A DNA stretch of 64,000 bases from Blastococcus sp. TF02A-30 (GCF_003319185.1 NZ_QOHJ01000001.1:682001-746000), one strand, 5' to 3'. Positions 1 to 8,508 are shown, counted from the stretch's first letter. Notes: generated by a model not told the origin, from the letters alone. A program made the numbers and translations.

Positions 1-531
1 GAGGGCATGGCCGAGCGGGCCGCGGCCTGGTTCGCCGGGCACGACGTCACGCACCTGGTGTCCAGCCCGCTGGAGCGCGCCCAGCAGACCGCCGGCCCTC
101 TCGCCGCGGCCTTCGCCCTGCCGATCGGCACCGACGACCGGCTGATCGAGGCCGGCAACGCCTTCGAGGGCATGGCCGTCGCCGGGGGAGCGGGCGTGTT
201 CCGCGCGCCGCGCAACTGGTGGAAGCTGCGCAACCCGTTCCAGCCGTCGTGGGGCGAGCCCTACGTCGAGATCGCCGCCCGGATGCTGGCCGCCGTCGAG
301 GCCGCGCGCGACGCCGCCCGCGGCCACGAGGCGGTGCTGGTCAGCCACCAGCTGCCGATCTGGACGCTGCGGCTGCACCTGGAGGGCCGCCGCTACCTGC
401 ACGACCCGCGCCGCCGGCAGTGCGCGCTGGCCAGCGTCACCTCGGTGACCTACGACGGCGACCGCGTCACCGGTGTCGGGTACGCGGAACCGGCCGGCGC
501 CACCGACCCCGACGCGGTACCGGGCGCATGA
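1..531 (+). CDS. Histidine phosphatase family protein (5' truncated by window edge)
   Basis: The reading frame is open from base 1, so the gene begins upstream. The visible part holds the second half of the phosphoglycerate-mutase/histidine-phosphatase fold: SSPLERAQQTA (the second arginine of the catalytic pocket) and the late catalytic histidine in VLVSHQLP. The N-terminal RHG motif that carries the phospho-accepting histidine lies outside the window. The stop overlaps the next start (ATGA), so it belongs to the cytochrome c maturation operon, as does the equivalent mycobacterial gene Rv0525. The substrate cannot be told from sequence; small-molecule phosphatase is the safe call. The ATG at base 7 is internal and should not be taken as the start. 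Confidence 0.85.
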   Translation, partial: EGMAERAAAWFAGHDVTHLVSSPLERAQQTAGPLAAAFALPIGTDDRLIEAGNAFEGMAVAGGAGVFRAPRNWWKLRNPFQPSWGEPYVEIAARMLAAVEAARDAARGHEAVLVSHQLPIWTLRLHLEGRRYLHDPRRRQCALASVTSVTYDGDRVTGVGYAEPAGATDPDAVPGA

Positions 532-1106
532 GGCGGCCCGCGCTCGCCCTGCTGGCCGGGGCGCTCCTCCTCGCCGGCTGCTCGACCGGCGACGACCAGG
601 TCGCGGTCAACAACGGCGGTGAGTTCCGCTTCGTCCAGGGCACGCCGCGCGGCGAGGTCATCCCGCCCGAGGAGCGCGCGTCGGCCCCCGAGTTCTCCGG
701 CACCCTCCTCGACGGCGACGCCTTCGACTCCACCGAGCTCACCGGCGACGTCGCCGTCGTCAACTTCTGGGGCTCGTGGTGCGCGCCCTGCCGCGTCGAG
801 ACTCCGGAGTTCAGCGAGGTGTCGACCGAGTACGCCGACGCCGGTGTGCGCTTCCTCGGGATCAACGTGAAGGAGACCAACCAGCAGTTCGCCGACGCGT
901 TCGTGGACCGGTTCGACATCGCGTTCCCGTCGCTCTACGACCCGCGCGGCGAGGTCGCCCTGGCGTTCCGCGACTACCCGGCCAACGCCATCCCCTCGAC
1001 GATCGTGCTGGACACCGAGGGCCGGGTCGCGGCGGTGTACACGGCGGAGGTCTCCCAGGAGGATCTGCGCAGCGTGCTCGACCGGGTGCTGGCGGAGGGG
1101 AGCTGA
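528..1106 (+). CDS. TlpA/ResA-like thioredoxin-fold lipoprotein
   Basis: This 192-residue protein has a signal peptide with a lipobox (LLAGC, lipidated Cys18), so it should be anchored on the outer face of the membrane. A thioredoxin domain follows from about residue 52, with the redox motif WCAPC at residues 84-88 and the cis-proline region NAIPSTIVLD. ResA-type proteins reduce apocytochrome c cysteines before haem ligation, taking electrons from CcdA, which is encoded immediately downstream. The start ATG overlaps the stop of the phosphatase gene by four bases. The order thioredoxin-ccdA-resB-ccsB is the standard actinobacterial system II cluster, which makes the cytochrome c role likely. 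Confidence 0.92.
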   Translation: MRRPALALLAGALLLAGCSTGDDQVAVNNGGEFRFVQGTPRGEVIPPEERASAPEFSGTLLDGDAFDSTELTGDVAVVNFWGSWCAPCRVETPEFSEVSTEYADAGVRFLGINVKETNQQFADAFVDRFDIAFPSLYDPRGEVALAFRDYPANAIPSTIVLDTEGRVAAVYTAEVSQEDLRSVLDRVLAEGS

Positions 1107-1107
1107 C

Positions 1108-1920
1108 GTGGGGGACACCTTCGCCGGCCTGGTCACCGACGGCCCGCTGCTCGTCGCCGCCGCGGTCGCCGCGCTCGTCGGGCTGATCAGCTTCGCCTCG
1201 CCCTGCGTCCTGCCGCTCGTGCCCGGCTACCTCTCCTACGTCGCGGGGCTGGTCGGCTCCGGGGCGCGCGCGACGGCGGCCGCTCCGGCCCCGGGTGCCA
1301 CCGCGACCGCCGTGCGCACCGACGAGCGGGCCCCGCGCGGCCGCATGGTGCTCGGCGCGCTGCTGTTCGTCCTCGGCTTCACCGCGGTGTTCGTCGCCTT
1401 CGGCGCCGCGTTCGGCGGGCTGGGCCGGCTGATGCTCGAGCACGCCGAGGTCCTCAACCGGGTCTTCGGCGCGATCACCGTCGTGGTCGGCCTGGGCTTC
1501 CTCGGCTGGCTGCCGCTGCTGCAGCGGACCTCCCGGCTGTCGGTCCGCCCGGCCGCCGGGCTGGCCGGCGCCCCGCTGCTCGGGATCGTGTTCGGCCTGG
1601 GCTGGACGCCCTGCCTCGGGCCCACGCTCGGCGCGGTGTACTCGCTGGCGTTCTCCGAGGCGACCGCCGGCCGCGGCGCGCTGCTCTCGGTCGCGTACTG
1701 CCTGGGGCTGGGCGTCCCCTTCGTGCTCGTGGCGCTGGGTGCGCGCTGGGCGCTGGGGGCGACCTCCTTCCTGCGCCGGCACGCGCGCGAGGTGACCCGC
1801 TTCGGCGGCGCCGTGCTCGTCGTCGTCGGCCTGCTCCTGCTCACCGGCGCGTGGACCGAGATGATGGAGTGGCTACGCTCCTGGCTGGCCTCCAGCGGCC
1901 TCGCGGAGACCTCGCTGTGA
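1108..1920 (+). CDS. ccdA: Cytochrome c biogenesis protein CcdA
   Basis: This 270-residue polytopic membrane protein moves reducing equivalents from cytoplasmic thioredoxin across the membrane to the extracytoplasmic TlpA-like protein. Diagnostic features are the two pseudo-symmetric cysteine motifs, SFASPCVLPLVPGY (Cys33) and GLGWTPCLGPTLG in the second half, which form the transmembrane redox pair, and about six hydrophobic segments. A GTG start at 1108 is one base after the stop of the thioredoxin gene, with a GGAGG-like ribosome site in that gene's end (GGAGGGGAGC). A loop of about 30 residues rich in Ala/Thr/Pro after the first helix is somewhat long for the family. Confidence 0.95.
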   Translation: MGDTFAGLVTDGPLLVAAAVAALVGLISFASPCVLPLVPGYLSYVAGLVGSGARATAAAPAPGATATAVRTDERAPRGRMVLGALLFVLGFTAVFVAFGAAFGGLGRLMLEHAEVLNRVFGAITVVVGLGFLGWLPLLQRTSRLSVRPAAGLAGAPLLGIVFGLGWTPCLGPTLGAVYSLAFSEATAGRGALLSVAYCLGLGVPFVLVALGARWALGATSFLRRHAREVTRFGGAVLVVVGLLLLTGAWTEMMEWLRSWLASSGLAETSL

Positions 1921-3548
1921 CGATCACCGCCCCGCCGCGCCCGCCCGCCGAGGCGCCCCCGCCCCCGCGACCCTCCGCCGGCCGCCGGCTGACCGGCCGG
2001 CTGCTCGCCCTGTGGCGGCGGCTCACCGCGATGCGCACCGCCATCGTGCTGCTGTTCCTGCTGGCGCTGGCCGCCGTCCCCGGCTCGCTGCTGCCGCAGC
2101 GGTCGCTGTCGCAGACCAACGTGCGGCAGTACTTCGCCGACCACCCGGACCTGGCGCCGGTGCTCGACCGGCTGTACCTGTTCGACGTCTTCAGCTCGCC
2201 GTGGTTCGCCGCGGTGTACCTGCTGCTGTTCACCTCGCTGATCGGCTGCGTGGTCCCGCGCGCGGTCGAGCACGCCCGCTCGCTGCGCGCGGCCCCTCCG
2301 GCCGCCCCCCGCCGGCTGCTGCGGCTGCCCGACTCCGGCGAGGTGACCACGCCGCTCGAGCCGGGTGCGGCCCTCGACGTGGTCGAGGAGGAGCTGCGGG
2401 TCCGGCGGTACCGGGTGGTCCGCCGCGACGGGAGGGACGGCCCGGAGGTCTCGGCCGAGAAGGGCTACCTCAAGGAGACCGGCAACCTGCTGTTCCACCT
2501 CTCCCTGATCGCGCTGCTGCTGGGCCTGGCCGGGGGCAAGCTCTGGGGCTACGAGGGCAGCATCCTGGTCACCGAGGGGCAGGGGTTCTGCAACTCGTTC
2601 CAGCAGTACGACACCTACTCGGCCGGCCCCCTGGTGGACAGCGGCGACCTGTCGCCGGTCTGCGTCGACCTCGAGGACTTCCGCGCCGAGTACGAGCCGG
2701 ACCTGACCGCGTCGAAGTTCACCGCCGACATCACCTACGGGGCCCCCGGCGAGGAGGGCCGCCCGACGACGATCGGCGTGAACGACCCGCTGCGCTCCGA
2801 CGGCGACCGCCTCTACGTCACCGGGCACGGGTTCAGCCCGACGTTCAGCGTGACGCTGCCCGACGGCACCGCGATCACCGACGTCTCGGTGCCGTTCCTG
2901 CCGTCGGACCAGCGGACGATGGCCAGCGAGGGCGCCCTGAAGCTGCCCGACGTCGGCGCCGAGAGCGACGAGCAGCTGGCGCTGGAGGGCTTCTTCGCAC
3001 CGACCGGTCTCGTGCAGGGCGGCATCCTCACCTCGGTCGACCCCCGGCCGCTGGACCCGCAGGTCGCGATCGTGGCCTACCAGGGCTACCTCGGCCTGGA
3101 CTCCGGGCTGCCGCAGTCGGTGTACAGCCTCGACGCCAGCCAGATCGAGCGCGGCCGCCTGGCCGAGGTCGGTGCGGCCAACCTCTCGCTGGGCGAGTCG
3201 CTGACCCTCCCGGACGGGACGGTCGTGACCTTCAGCGGCTTCCAGCAGTTCGCCGCGCTGCAGTACTCGCACGACCCGGGCCAGGTCTGGGTGCTGGTGT
3301 CGGCCATCGCGCTGCTCACCGGGCTGCTCGGCCTGCTCCTGCTGCGGCGGGAGCGGGTGTTCGCCCGGGTCGCCCCGGCACCGACCGGCGGCGGTACCGT
3401 GCTCACGCTGGCCTCGCTCACGCGGGGCAGCGGCGAGAGCGGGCCGCGCTTCCAGGCCCTCAGCGACGAGCTGAGCGCCGCCCTGGCCGCCCGCGCGGCC
3501 GCCCGCACCCGTGCACCGCAACCGGAGGTCCCCCCGCGTGACTCCTGA
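1917..3548 (+). CDS. resB: Cytochrome c biogenesis protein ResB (Ccs1)
   Basis: ResB pairs with CcsB to form the system II haem-delivery and cytochrome c synthetase complex. The 543-residue product has three N-terminal membrane spans (the first near MRTAIVLLFLLALAAVPGSLLPQ, then one near the CVVPRAVEHA boundary and one at FHLSLIALLLGLAGG), a large extracytoplasmic domain of about 270 residues, and a last span at VSAIALLTGLLGLLLL. Length and topology match the actinobacterial ResB family. I chose the GTG at 1917, which overlaps the ccdA stop (GTGA), over a start 66 bases upstream that would lie inside ccdA. Confidence 0.93.
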   Translation: MTITAPPRPPAEAPPPPRPSAGRRLTGRLLALWRRLTAMRTAIVLLFLLALAAVPGSLLPQRSLSQTNVRQYFADHPDLAPVLDRLYLFDVFSSPWFAAVYLLLFTSLIGCVVPRAVEHARSLRAAPPAAPRRLLRLPDSGEVTTPLEPGAALDVVEEELRVRRYRVVRRDGRDGPEVSAEKGYLKETGNLLFHLSLIALLLGLAGGKLWGYEGSILVTEGQGFCNSFQQYDTYSAGPLVDSGDLSPVCVDLEDFRAEYEPDLTASKFTADITYGAPGEEGRPTTIGVNDPLRSDGDRLYVTGHGFSPTFSVTLPDGTAITDVSVPFLPSDQRTMASEGALKLPDVGAESDEQLALEGFFAPTGLVQGGILTSVDPRPLDPQVAIVAYQGYLGLDSGLPQSVYSLDASQIERGRLAEVGAANLSLGESLTLPDGTVVTFSGFQQFAALQYSHDPGQVWVLVSAIALLTGLLGLLLLRRERVFARVAPAPTGGGTVLTLASLTRGSGESGPRFQALSDELSAALAARAAARTRAPQPEVPPRDS

Positions 3549-4500
3549 CCAGTCGCTCCTCGACCTGTCGGACACCTTCTTCTCGGTCGCCGTCGCCCTG
3601 TACTCGGTGGCCCTGGTGTCGTTCTGCGCCCAGCTGGCGTTCGGCCGCCGCCCGGCGCGCACCCGGGAGCTCGTGGCCGCCGGTGGCGTCGCCACCCCGA
3701 CCGGGGGCGCCGACGAGGCCCCGACCGCGGAACGCTCGCGCCGGGGTGAGCGGTGGGGCCTGATCGCCATCGGCGTCACCGTCCTGGCCGCGCTGGCCCA
3801 CGCGGCGGTGCTGCTGTGCCGCGGGCTGGCCACCGACCGGCTGCCCTGGGGCAACATGTACGAGTTCGCCACCGCGGTCGTGCTGGTCGCCGTCGTGGTC
3901 TACACCGTGCTGGCGGTGCGCTCGCCGGCGCTGCGGCACATCGGGGTCTTCGTGCTGGCCCCGGTCGTGCTGGGCATGGTCGGCATCGGGCTGTTCCTGT
4001 ACGTGGAGGGCGCCCCGCTCGTCGCCGCGCTGCGGTCGAGCTGGCTGGGCATCCACGTGACCGCCGCGATCCTCGGGTTCGGCATCTTCCTGGTCAGCGG
4101 CATCGCCAGCGTGCTGTACCTGGTGCGCGTCAAGGACGAGGCCAAGCCGGTCGAGGAGCAGGGCACCGGGTTCGTCTCGCGGCTGCCGTCGTCGGCGGCG
4201 CTGGACCGGCTGGCGCACCGCACCGCGGTCTTCGGCTTCCCGATCTGGACCTTCGCGGTCATCGCCGGGGCGATCTGGGCGGAGAGCGCCTGGGGCCGGT
4301 TCTGGGGCTGGGACCCCAAGGAGACCTGGTCGTTCATCGCCTGGGTGATCTACGCCGCCTACCTGCACGCCCGGACGACCGCCGGCTGGCGGGGCCGCCC
4401 CGCGGCGTGGGTCAACGTGGTCGGCCTCGTGGTCATGGTCTTCAACCTGACCTTCGTCAACCTGGTCTCCAGCGGTCTGCACAGCTACGGCGGGGTCTGA
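3538..4500 (+). CDS. ccsB: Cytochrome c biogenesis protein CcsB (ResC/CcsA type)
   Basis: This is the haem-handling subunit of the system II cytochrome c synthetase, 320 residues with about eight membrane spans. The family signature, the tryptophan-rich haem-binding motif, is present as WGRFWGWDPKETW near residues 252-264, and histidines that can act as haem ligands occur in the flanking regions. The GTG start at 3538 has a good ribosome site (GGAGG, nine to fourteen bases upstream) and overlaps the end of resB by 11 bases; a longer open frame to 3511 would overlap resB further. It is the last gene of the operon and is followed by a strong hairpin. Confidence 0.95.
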   Translation: MTPDQSLLDLSDTFFSVAVALYSVALVSFCAQLAFGRRPARTRELVAAGGVATPTGGADEAPTAERSRRGERWGLIAIGVTVLAALAHAAVLLCRGLATDRLPWGNMYEFATAVVLVAVVVYTVLAVRSPALRHIGVFVLAPVVLGMVGIGLFLYVEGAPLVAALRSSWLGIHVTAAILGFGIFLVSGIASVLYLVRVKDEAKPVEEQGTGFVSRLPSSAALDRLAHRTAVFGFPIWTFAVIAGAIWAESAWGRFWGWDPKETWSFIAWVIYAAYLHARTTAGWRGRPAAWVNVVGLVVMVFNLTFVNLVSSGLHSYGGV

Positions 4501-4508
4501 CGCCGGTC

Positions 4509-4535
4509 GCGGTGCTCACCGTGGGTGAGCACCGC
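4509..4535 (+). terminator. Hairpin terminator after the ccs operon
   Basis: A perfect 12-base-pair stem (GCGGTGCTCACC / GGTGAGCACCGC) with a three-base loop starts nine bases after the ccsB stop. There is no U-tract, which is usual for terminators in GC-rich actinobacteria. Confidence 0.75.
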
Positions 4536-4632
4536 GGGGGCGCGCCGCGCGGCCCGGTGCTGACGGATGTCGGCGGATCGTGCTTCCATGCAGCCATGAC
4601 GGCCCGTGGACAGCGCTCGACCGGAGGTCACC

Positions 4633-4938
4633 GTGGGTAGGCACGCGGCGGCTGACGGCTCAGGGGTGGACCCGCTGGTGGCGGCGGCCCTGGCCGGCCG
4701 CGCGCCGGAGGCCGGGGGTGCGCACCGCGAGGGCACCGACCACTCCTCGTCCGAGGGCGAGGTCGGCTGGCCGGAGCCGCCGGCACCCGGCGGCGGTGGG
4801 CTGGGCTGGCCCGGCGACCTCGACCGGGAGGGCGGGCCCTCCCGCGGTCAGCACGAGGGTGGGCCCGGCGAGCCGGCACCTGCACCGGCCGCGCGACGGG
4901 GCTGGCGGCGGCTGTTCGGGATCAGCCGCGCCGCCTAG
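4633..4938 (+). CDS. Hypothetical protein, low-complexity acidic/glycine-rich
   Basis: I do not recognise a function. The 101-residue product starts MGRHAAADGSGVDPLV, continues as a glycine-, proline- and glutamate-rich stretch, and ends in a short basic tail (ARRGWRRLFGISRAA). There is no signal peptide or membrane segment. The GTG at 4633 is preferred because GGAGG lies five bases upstream; a GTG at 4606 in the same frame has no such site. The composition suggests a disordered protein. Its stop codon directly abuts the stop of the minus-strand gene that follows. Confidence 0.55.
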   Translation: MGRHAAADGSGVDPLVAAALAGRAPEAGGAHREGTDHSSSEGEVGWPEPPAPGGGGLGWPGDLDREGGPSRGQHEGGPGEPAPAPAARRGWRRLFGISRAA

Positions 4939-5175
4939 CTACGTGGGGGAGCCGTCGTCCCGCTTCGCCCGGCGCTCCAGCTCGCGGAGGAACTCGGGGT
5001 CGTCGTCCGGCGCCAGCGGGCGGGTGGGGCGCTGCGGACGGGGCCGGCGCGGCGGCCGGGGCGAGCGCAACCCACCGCCCGGCGATGCGGCGGCCCGCAT
5101 GACCAGCACCACCACGACGACGGCGACCAGCAGCACGACGAGGAACACCACGGTCCCCACCCCCTCTGTCGTCAC
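4939..5175 (-). CDS. Small single-pass membrane protein, unknown function
   Basis: This 78-residue product starts at a GTG (VTTEGVGT). A membrane helix of about 20 residues made almost only of Val and Leu is followed by a basic, proline-rich cytoplasmic stretch and an acidic/basic tail ending PEFLRELERRAKRDDGSPT. The open frame extends further upstream, but that part would overlap the divergent regulator gene and has shadow-like composition. I do not recognise the family. It is transcribed away from the AsnC-type regulator and converges on the preceding gene with no intergenic base. Confidence 0.6.
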   Translation of the reverse strand: MTTEGVGTVVFLVVLLVAVVVVVLVMRAAASPGGGLRSPRPPRRPRPQRPTRPLAPDDDPEFLRELERRAKRDDGSPT

Positions 5176-5268
5176 CAGCGTACGACCGCGGCGATACTCG
5201 GTGCCGACCGATGCGGCCGGGACCTCAGCGCTCGTCCGCCAGCAGGACGGAGATCCATCATCGACGCC

Positions 5269-5697
5269 GTGGACCGGCACCTGATCGAGCTGCTGCGCGC
5301 CAACGGGCGGGCCAGCTACGCCGAGCTCGCCCGCCAGGTGGGGCTGTCCTCGCCGGCCGTGCACGAGCGGGTCGGCAAGCTGGAGGCGGCCGGGGTGATC
5401 AGCGGCTACCGCGCCGTCATCGACCCGTCGTCGGTCGGGCTGGACGTCACCGCGCTGATCGGCGTCATCGAGAGCGACTCGGTCGACGACACCGGCCTCG
5501 AGGCGGCCATGCGGGAGGTCCCCGGCATCGAGGACTGCTGGCGGGTGGCCGGCAGCGAGGGCTACGTGCTCAAGGTGCGTGTGGCGGACATCCCGGCACT
5601 CGAGGCCACCGTCAACGCGTTGAACCGGATCAGAGGTGTCGCGCGCACCCGCACCACGGTGGTGCTGTCGACGAAGTGGGAGGGCCGTCATGGCTGA
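5269..5697 (+). CDS. Lrp/AsnC family transcriptional regulator
   Basis: The 142-residue product has an N-terminal winged helix-turn-helix (residues about 2-50; ELARQVGLSSPAVHERVGKLEAAGVI) followed by an RAM/ligand-binding domain (about 62-135) of the kind that senses amino acids or related small molecules and drives octamer formation. The annotated start GTG at 5269 has no ribosome site at the usual distance. A GGACGGAG at 5245-5252 would instead serve ATC codons at 5257 or 5260, giving the family's usual N-terminus (…DAVDRHLIELL), so the true start may be a rare ATC. Targets are unknown; the neighbouring PLP-enzyme gene is one possibility. Confidence 0.9.
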   Translation: MDRHLIELLRANGRASYAELARQVGLSSPAVHERVGKLEAAGVISGYRAVIDPSSVGLDVTALIGVIESDSVDDTGLEAAMREVPGIEDCWRVAGSEGYVLKVRVADIPALEATVNALNRIRGVARTRTTVVLSTKWEGRHG

Positions 5698-6004
5698 GAG
5701 CACGACCCCCGCGAGCCCGGCAGGCGGCCCGGCCGCGCCGCCCAAGGTGCTGCCCTGGCTGGTGATCCACACCGTCGGCCGGCTCGGCATCTGGGCCCTG
5801 CTCACGCTGATCCTGTGGCAGCTCGGCCTGGACTTCTTCTCCGGCATGCTCTTCGGGCTGCTGCTGTCGATGCCGGTCGCCTACCTGCTGCTGAAGACCT
5901 CCCGCGAGCGGCTGACCGAGGCCCTGGTCGCCCGCAGCGCCGCCCGGCGCGCGGCCAAGGAGGACCTCCGCACCCGGCTCAGCGGCGAGCAGCCCACGGG
6001 CTGA
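5690..6004 (+). CDS. DUF4229-type small membrane protein
   Basis: The 104-residue protein has a disordered N-terminus, two membrane helices (about residues 23-46 and 50-70: LPWLVIHTVGRLGIWALLTL and FFSGMLFGLLLSMPVAYLLL) and a basic cytoplasmic tail with repeated RRAAKEDLR-type sequence. This matches the architecture of DUF4229 proteins found next to menaquinone genes in actinobacteria; the assignment is by recognition, not search. The start overlaps the end of the regulator gene by eight bases, so the two are probably co-transcribed. No function is known. Confidence 0.75.
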   Translation: MAESTTPASPAGGPAAPPKVLPWLVIHTVGRLGIWALLTLILWQLGLDFFSGMLFGLLLSMPVAYLLLKTSRERLTEALVARSAARRAAKEDLRTRLSGEQPTG

Positions 6005-6016
6005 CCGCCGGGCAGG

Positions 6017-8476
6017 TCAGCCGGTCGCCGGCACGCTCTCGGCCAGGTGCGCCAGGACGTCGGAGTTGTAGGTCTCCGTCGCCTGCACGTAGGCCCAGTG
6101 CTTCACCGGCCGCGCGCCGAAGCGGGCCTTGTGCAGGCCGGCGCTCATCCCGTAGAGCACCCGGGCCGCCCCGTGCCGGGTGGCCGAGCGCAGCGCCTGC
6201 AGCAGCAGCACCTGGTAGCTGTGGTGCGTGGGCACCCAGGCGTGGTCGAGGCCCACGAAGACCGGTGCCACGTGCGTCGCGCCCACGTGCTGCGCGGCGA
6301 ACGCGACCGGTTCCGGCCCCGCCTCGTCCAGGTGCAGCAGCACGACCTCCCAGCCCGCGTGCTCCAGCACCGCGTCGACGACCCGCCGCGGCAGCGGGAA
6401 GACGTTCAGCTCGAACGAGCGGGCGTGCACCGCCCGGTACAGCCGGTACAGGTGCTGGCGCCGCTCGTCCGGGTAGGCCAGGGCCTCGGGGCTGCCGCCG
6501 GCGAGCACCTCCACCCGGAACCGCGGTTCCCACGCGAGGACGTGGTGGCGCTGGTGGTAGCGGTGCTTGCGGGTGAGCCCGGCGAGGAAGCCCTCGTCGT
6601 CGGCGAAGTCGACCTCGCGCTCCCAGCTCTCCCACACCGGGATGCGGATCAGCCCCTCGCCGAGCAGGAAGGCGTGCAGCTCCTCGTCGTCGTCGGGCAG
6701 GTCGCGCAGCACGACCGCGGCGGCGCCCGCGGCGTCCTCCTCGGCCCGCGCGGCCTGCAGCACCACCCGCAGCGCCGTCCGCCAGTCGCGGGAGCGGTCC
6801 AGGTAGAGGTGGTCGCCCTCCGTGAGCAGCGAGCCGGTCGCGACCATCGGGGAGGTGAGGAACCAGGCGTCCTCGGCGCGGCGCCGCTCCACCTCCCGCG
6901 AGACGTGGGCGGGGGAGAGCATGTCGTCCTTCCACAGCGCCGTCGTGAGGAAGGTGGCGGCCACCGGGGTGCCGTCGGCGTCGCGGACGACGAGGTAGGT
7001 GAAGTCCCAGGCGTCCTCCGTCTGGCCGGCCGCTCCCGCGCCGCCGGTGCCGAACACCGCCTCCAGGGCCCGCAGCCCGGCTGCATCGAAGGCGCCGCGG
7101 TCACCGAGCAGCCGGTCCCACTCGGCGGTGTCGAGGTCGTCGATCGTGCGGTGCCGCTCCAGGGTCAGCGCCGGGCGCGGCGGCGCGGTGCGCTGCTCGG
7201 GGAGCACGGGAGGGCGGCCGCGCAGCTGGCGGGCGAAGGCGCGGCGCAGGTCGTCGACCGTGGCGCCCTCCTCGGCGATCGCCGCCGGCAGGTGCTCGGC
7301 CAGCGCGGCCACCACGCCCGCGACGTCGTCCTCGGTGTGGTGGGCGGTCAACGTGAGCCGGGCGCCGCAGCGCTTGGCCGGCACGGCGGGGAAGGTGGCG
7401 GTGTTGGTGAAGAAGCCGCTCTCGCGGAGCCGCTCGGTGAGCCGGTAGGCCACGGCCGCGGTGCCGGCGCCCACGTACCGGATCGGTGCCTCCGAGTCCG
7501 ACACCAGCGGCAGCCGCGCCTCGGCGGCCAGCCGGTTGAACAACCGGATGCGGTCGCGGAGCAGCTCCTGCCGGGCCGCGATCTCGGGCGTGCGGTGCAG
7601 CTCGGCCGAGGCGAGGACGGCGCCCAGCATCGGCGGCTGCACCGGTCCGGAGAAGATCAGCGGCCCGCCGACGGTGAGGGTGAGCCGGCGGGACTCCTCG
7701 TCGGGGAAGGTGATGGCGCCGCCGGCTGCCGCGAAGGACTTGTTCAGCGACGCCGCCACGACGGTCCGCGCCAGGGTGGCGGGGGACAGGTGCTCGAGGG
7801 CGTGGCCGCGGCCGTGCCGGCCGGTCCACGACGCGGCGTGCGCGTCGTCGACGTAGAGCCAGAGGTTCTCGTACCGGGCGGCCAGCTCGTCGAGCGCCGC
7901 GGCGGGCATGAAGTCGGCGTACATGGAGTAGAGCCCGTCGGCGGCGTACCAGACCCGTCGATCGGGGTGGCCCTGCAGCCGCTTCTCCAGCGTGCGCAGA
8001 TCGTTGTGCGGGATCAGCTCGGTGGGCACCCCACCGGCCTGGACCAGCTTGGCCGCGGTCTGCACGGAGTGGTGCACCTGGTGGTCGAGCAGCAGCACGT
8101 CGCTGCCGGTGATCAGCGTCGGCATGGTGGCCAGGTGGCCCATGGACGTCGACGGCGTCACGACCACCGGCCGGCCGAACAGCCCGGCCAGGCTCTCCTC
8201 GGCCTCGCGGTACAGCGGCGCCGAGGCGTAGGCGCGGGACGAGGAGAACTGGGTGCCGAACCGGTCGACGGCGTCGCGCACGGCGGCCTTGAGCCGCGGA
8301 TCGGTCTCCAGCCCGAGGTAGGAGCAGGAGCCGAAGTTCACCAGCCGGCGGCCGAGGACGGTGACGTGCCGGCCGTCGAGGCCGTCGTCCTCGACGTGGT
8401 TGTGCAGCAGCCCGCGGCGCACCCCCTCGGAGATGACCTCGTCGACCGCGGTCTGCAGCTCCTCGGCGGTGGCCAT
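6017..8476 (-). CDS. Fused alpha-oxoamine synthase / GNAT-fold N-acyltransferase
   Basis: The 819-residue protein has two parts. Residues about 15-410 are a fold-type I PLP enzyme of the alpha-oxoamine synthase family (BioF, KBL, serine palmitoyltransferase, CqsA): it keeps the stacking histidine near 135, the Asp210-Asp-Ala-His213 motif and the Schiff-base lysine K246 in ASLNKSFAAAGG. Such enzymes condense an amino acid with an acyl thioester and release CO2. Residues about 430-819 resemble FemAB/COG3146-like acyl-CoA N-acyltransferases (KHRYHQRHH and HKARFGARPVKHWAY regions). It lies 32 bases after menA, with a GGGAGGG ribosome site, and is likely co-transcribed with it. Substrates are unknown; a biotin role is unlikely given the fusion and context. 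Confidence 0.85.
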   Translation of the reverse strand: MATAEELQTAVDEVISEGVRRGLLHNHVEDDGLDGRHVTVLGRRLVNFGSCSYLGLETDPRLKAAVRDAVDRFGTQFSSSRAYASAPLYREAEESLAGLFGRPVVVTPSTSMGHLATMPTLITGSDVLLLDHQVHHSVQTAAKLVQAGGVPTELIPHNDLRTLEKRLQGHPDRRVWYAADGLYSMYADFMPAAALDELAARYENLWLYVDDAHAASWTGRHGRGHALEHLSPATLARTVVAASLNKSFAAAGGAITFPDEESRRLTLTVGGPLIFSGPVQPPMLGAVLASAELHRTPEIAARQELLRDRIRLFNRLAAEARLPLVSDSEAPIRYVGAGTAAVAYRLTERLRESGFFTNTATFPAVPAKRCGARLTLTAHHTEDDVAGVVAALAEHLPAAIAEEGATVDDLRRAFARQLRGRPPVLPEQRTAPPRPALTLERHRTIDDLDTAEWDRLLGDRGAFDAAGLRALEAVFGTGGAGAAGQTEDAWDFTYLVVRDADGTPVAATFLTTALWKDDMLSPAHVSREVERRRAEDAWFLTSPMVATGSLLTEGDHLYLDRSRDWRTALRVVLQAARAEEDAAGAAAVVLRDLPDDDEELHAFLLGEGLIRIPVWESWEREVDFADDEGFLAGLTRKHRYHQRHHVLAWEPRFRVEVLAGGSPEALAYPDERRQHLYRLYRAVHARSFELNVFPLPRRVVDAVLEHAGWEVVLLHLDEAGPEPVAFAAQHVGATHVAPVFVGLDHAWVPTHHSYQVLLLQALRSATRHGAARVLYGMSAGLHKARFGARPVKHWAYVQATETYNSDVLAHLAESVPATG

Positions 8477-8508
8477 CGCAGTTCCCTCCCGGGTGGTTCA
8501 GCCAGGCG

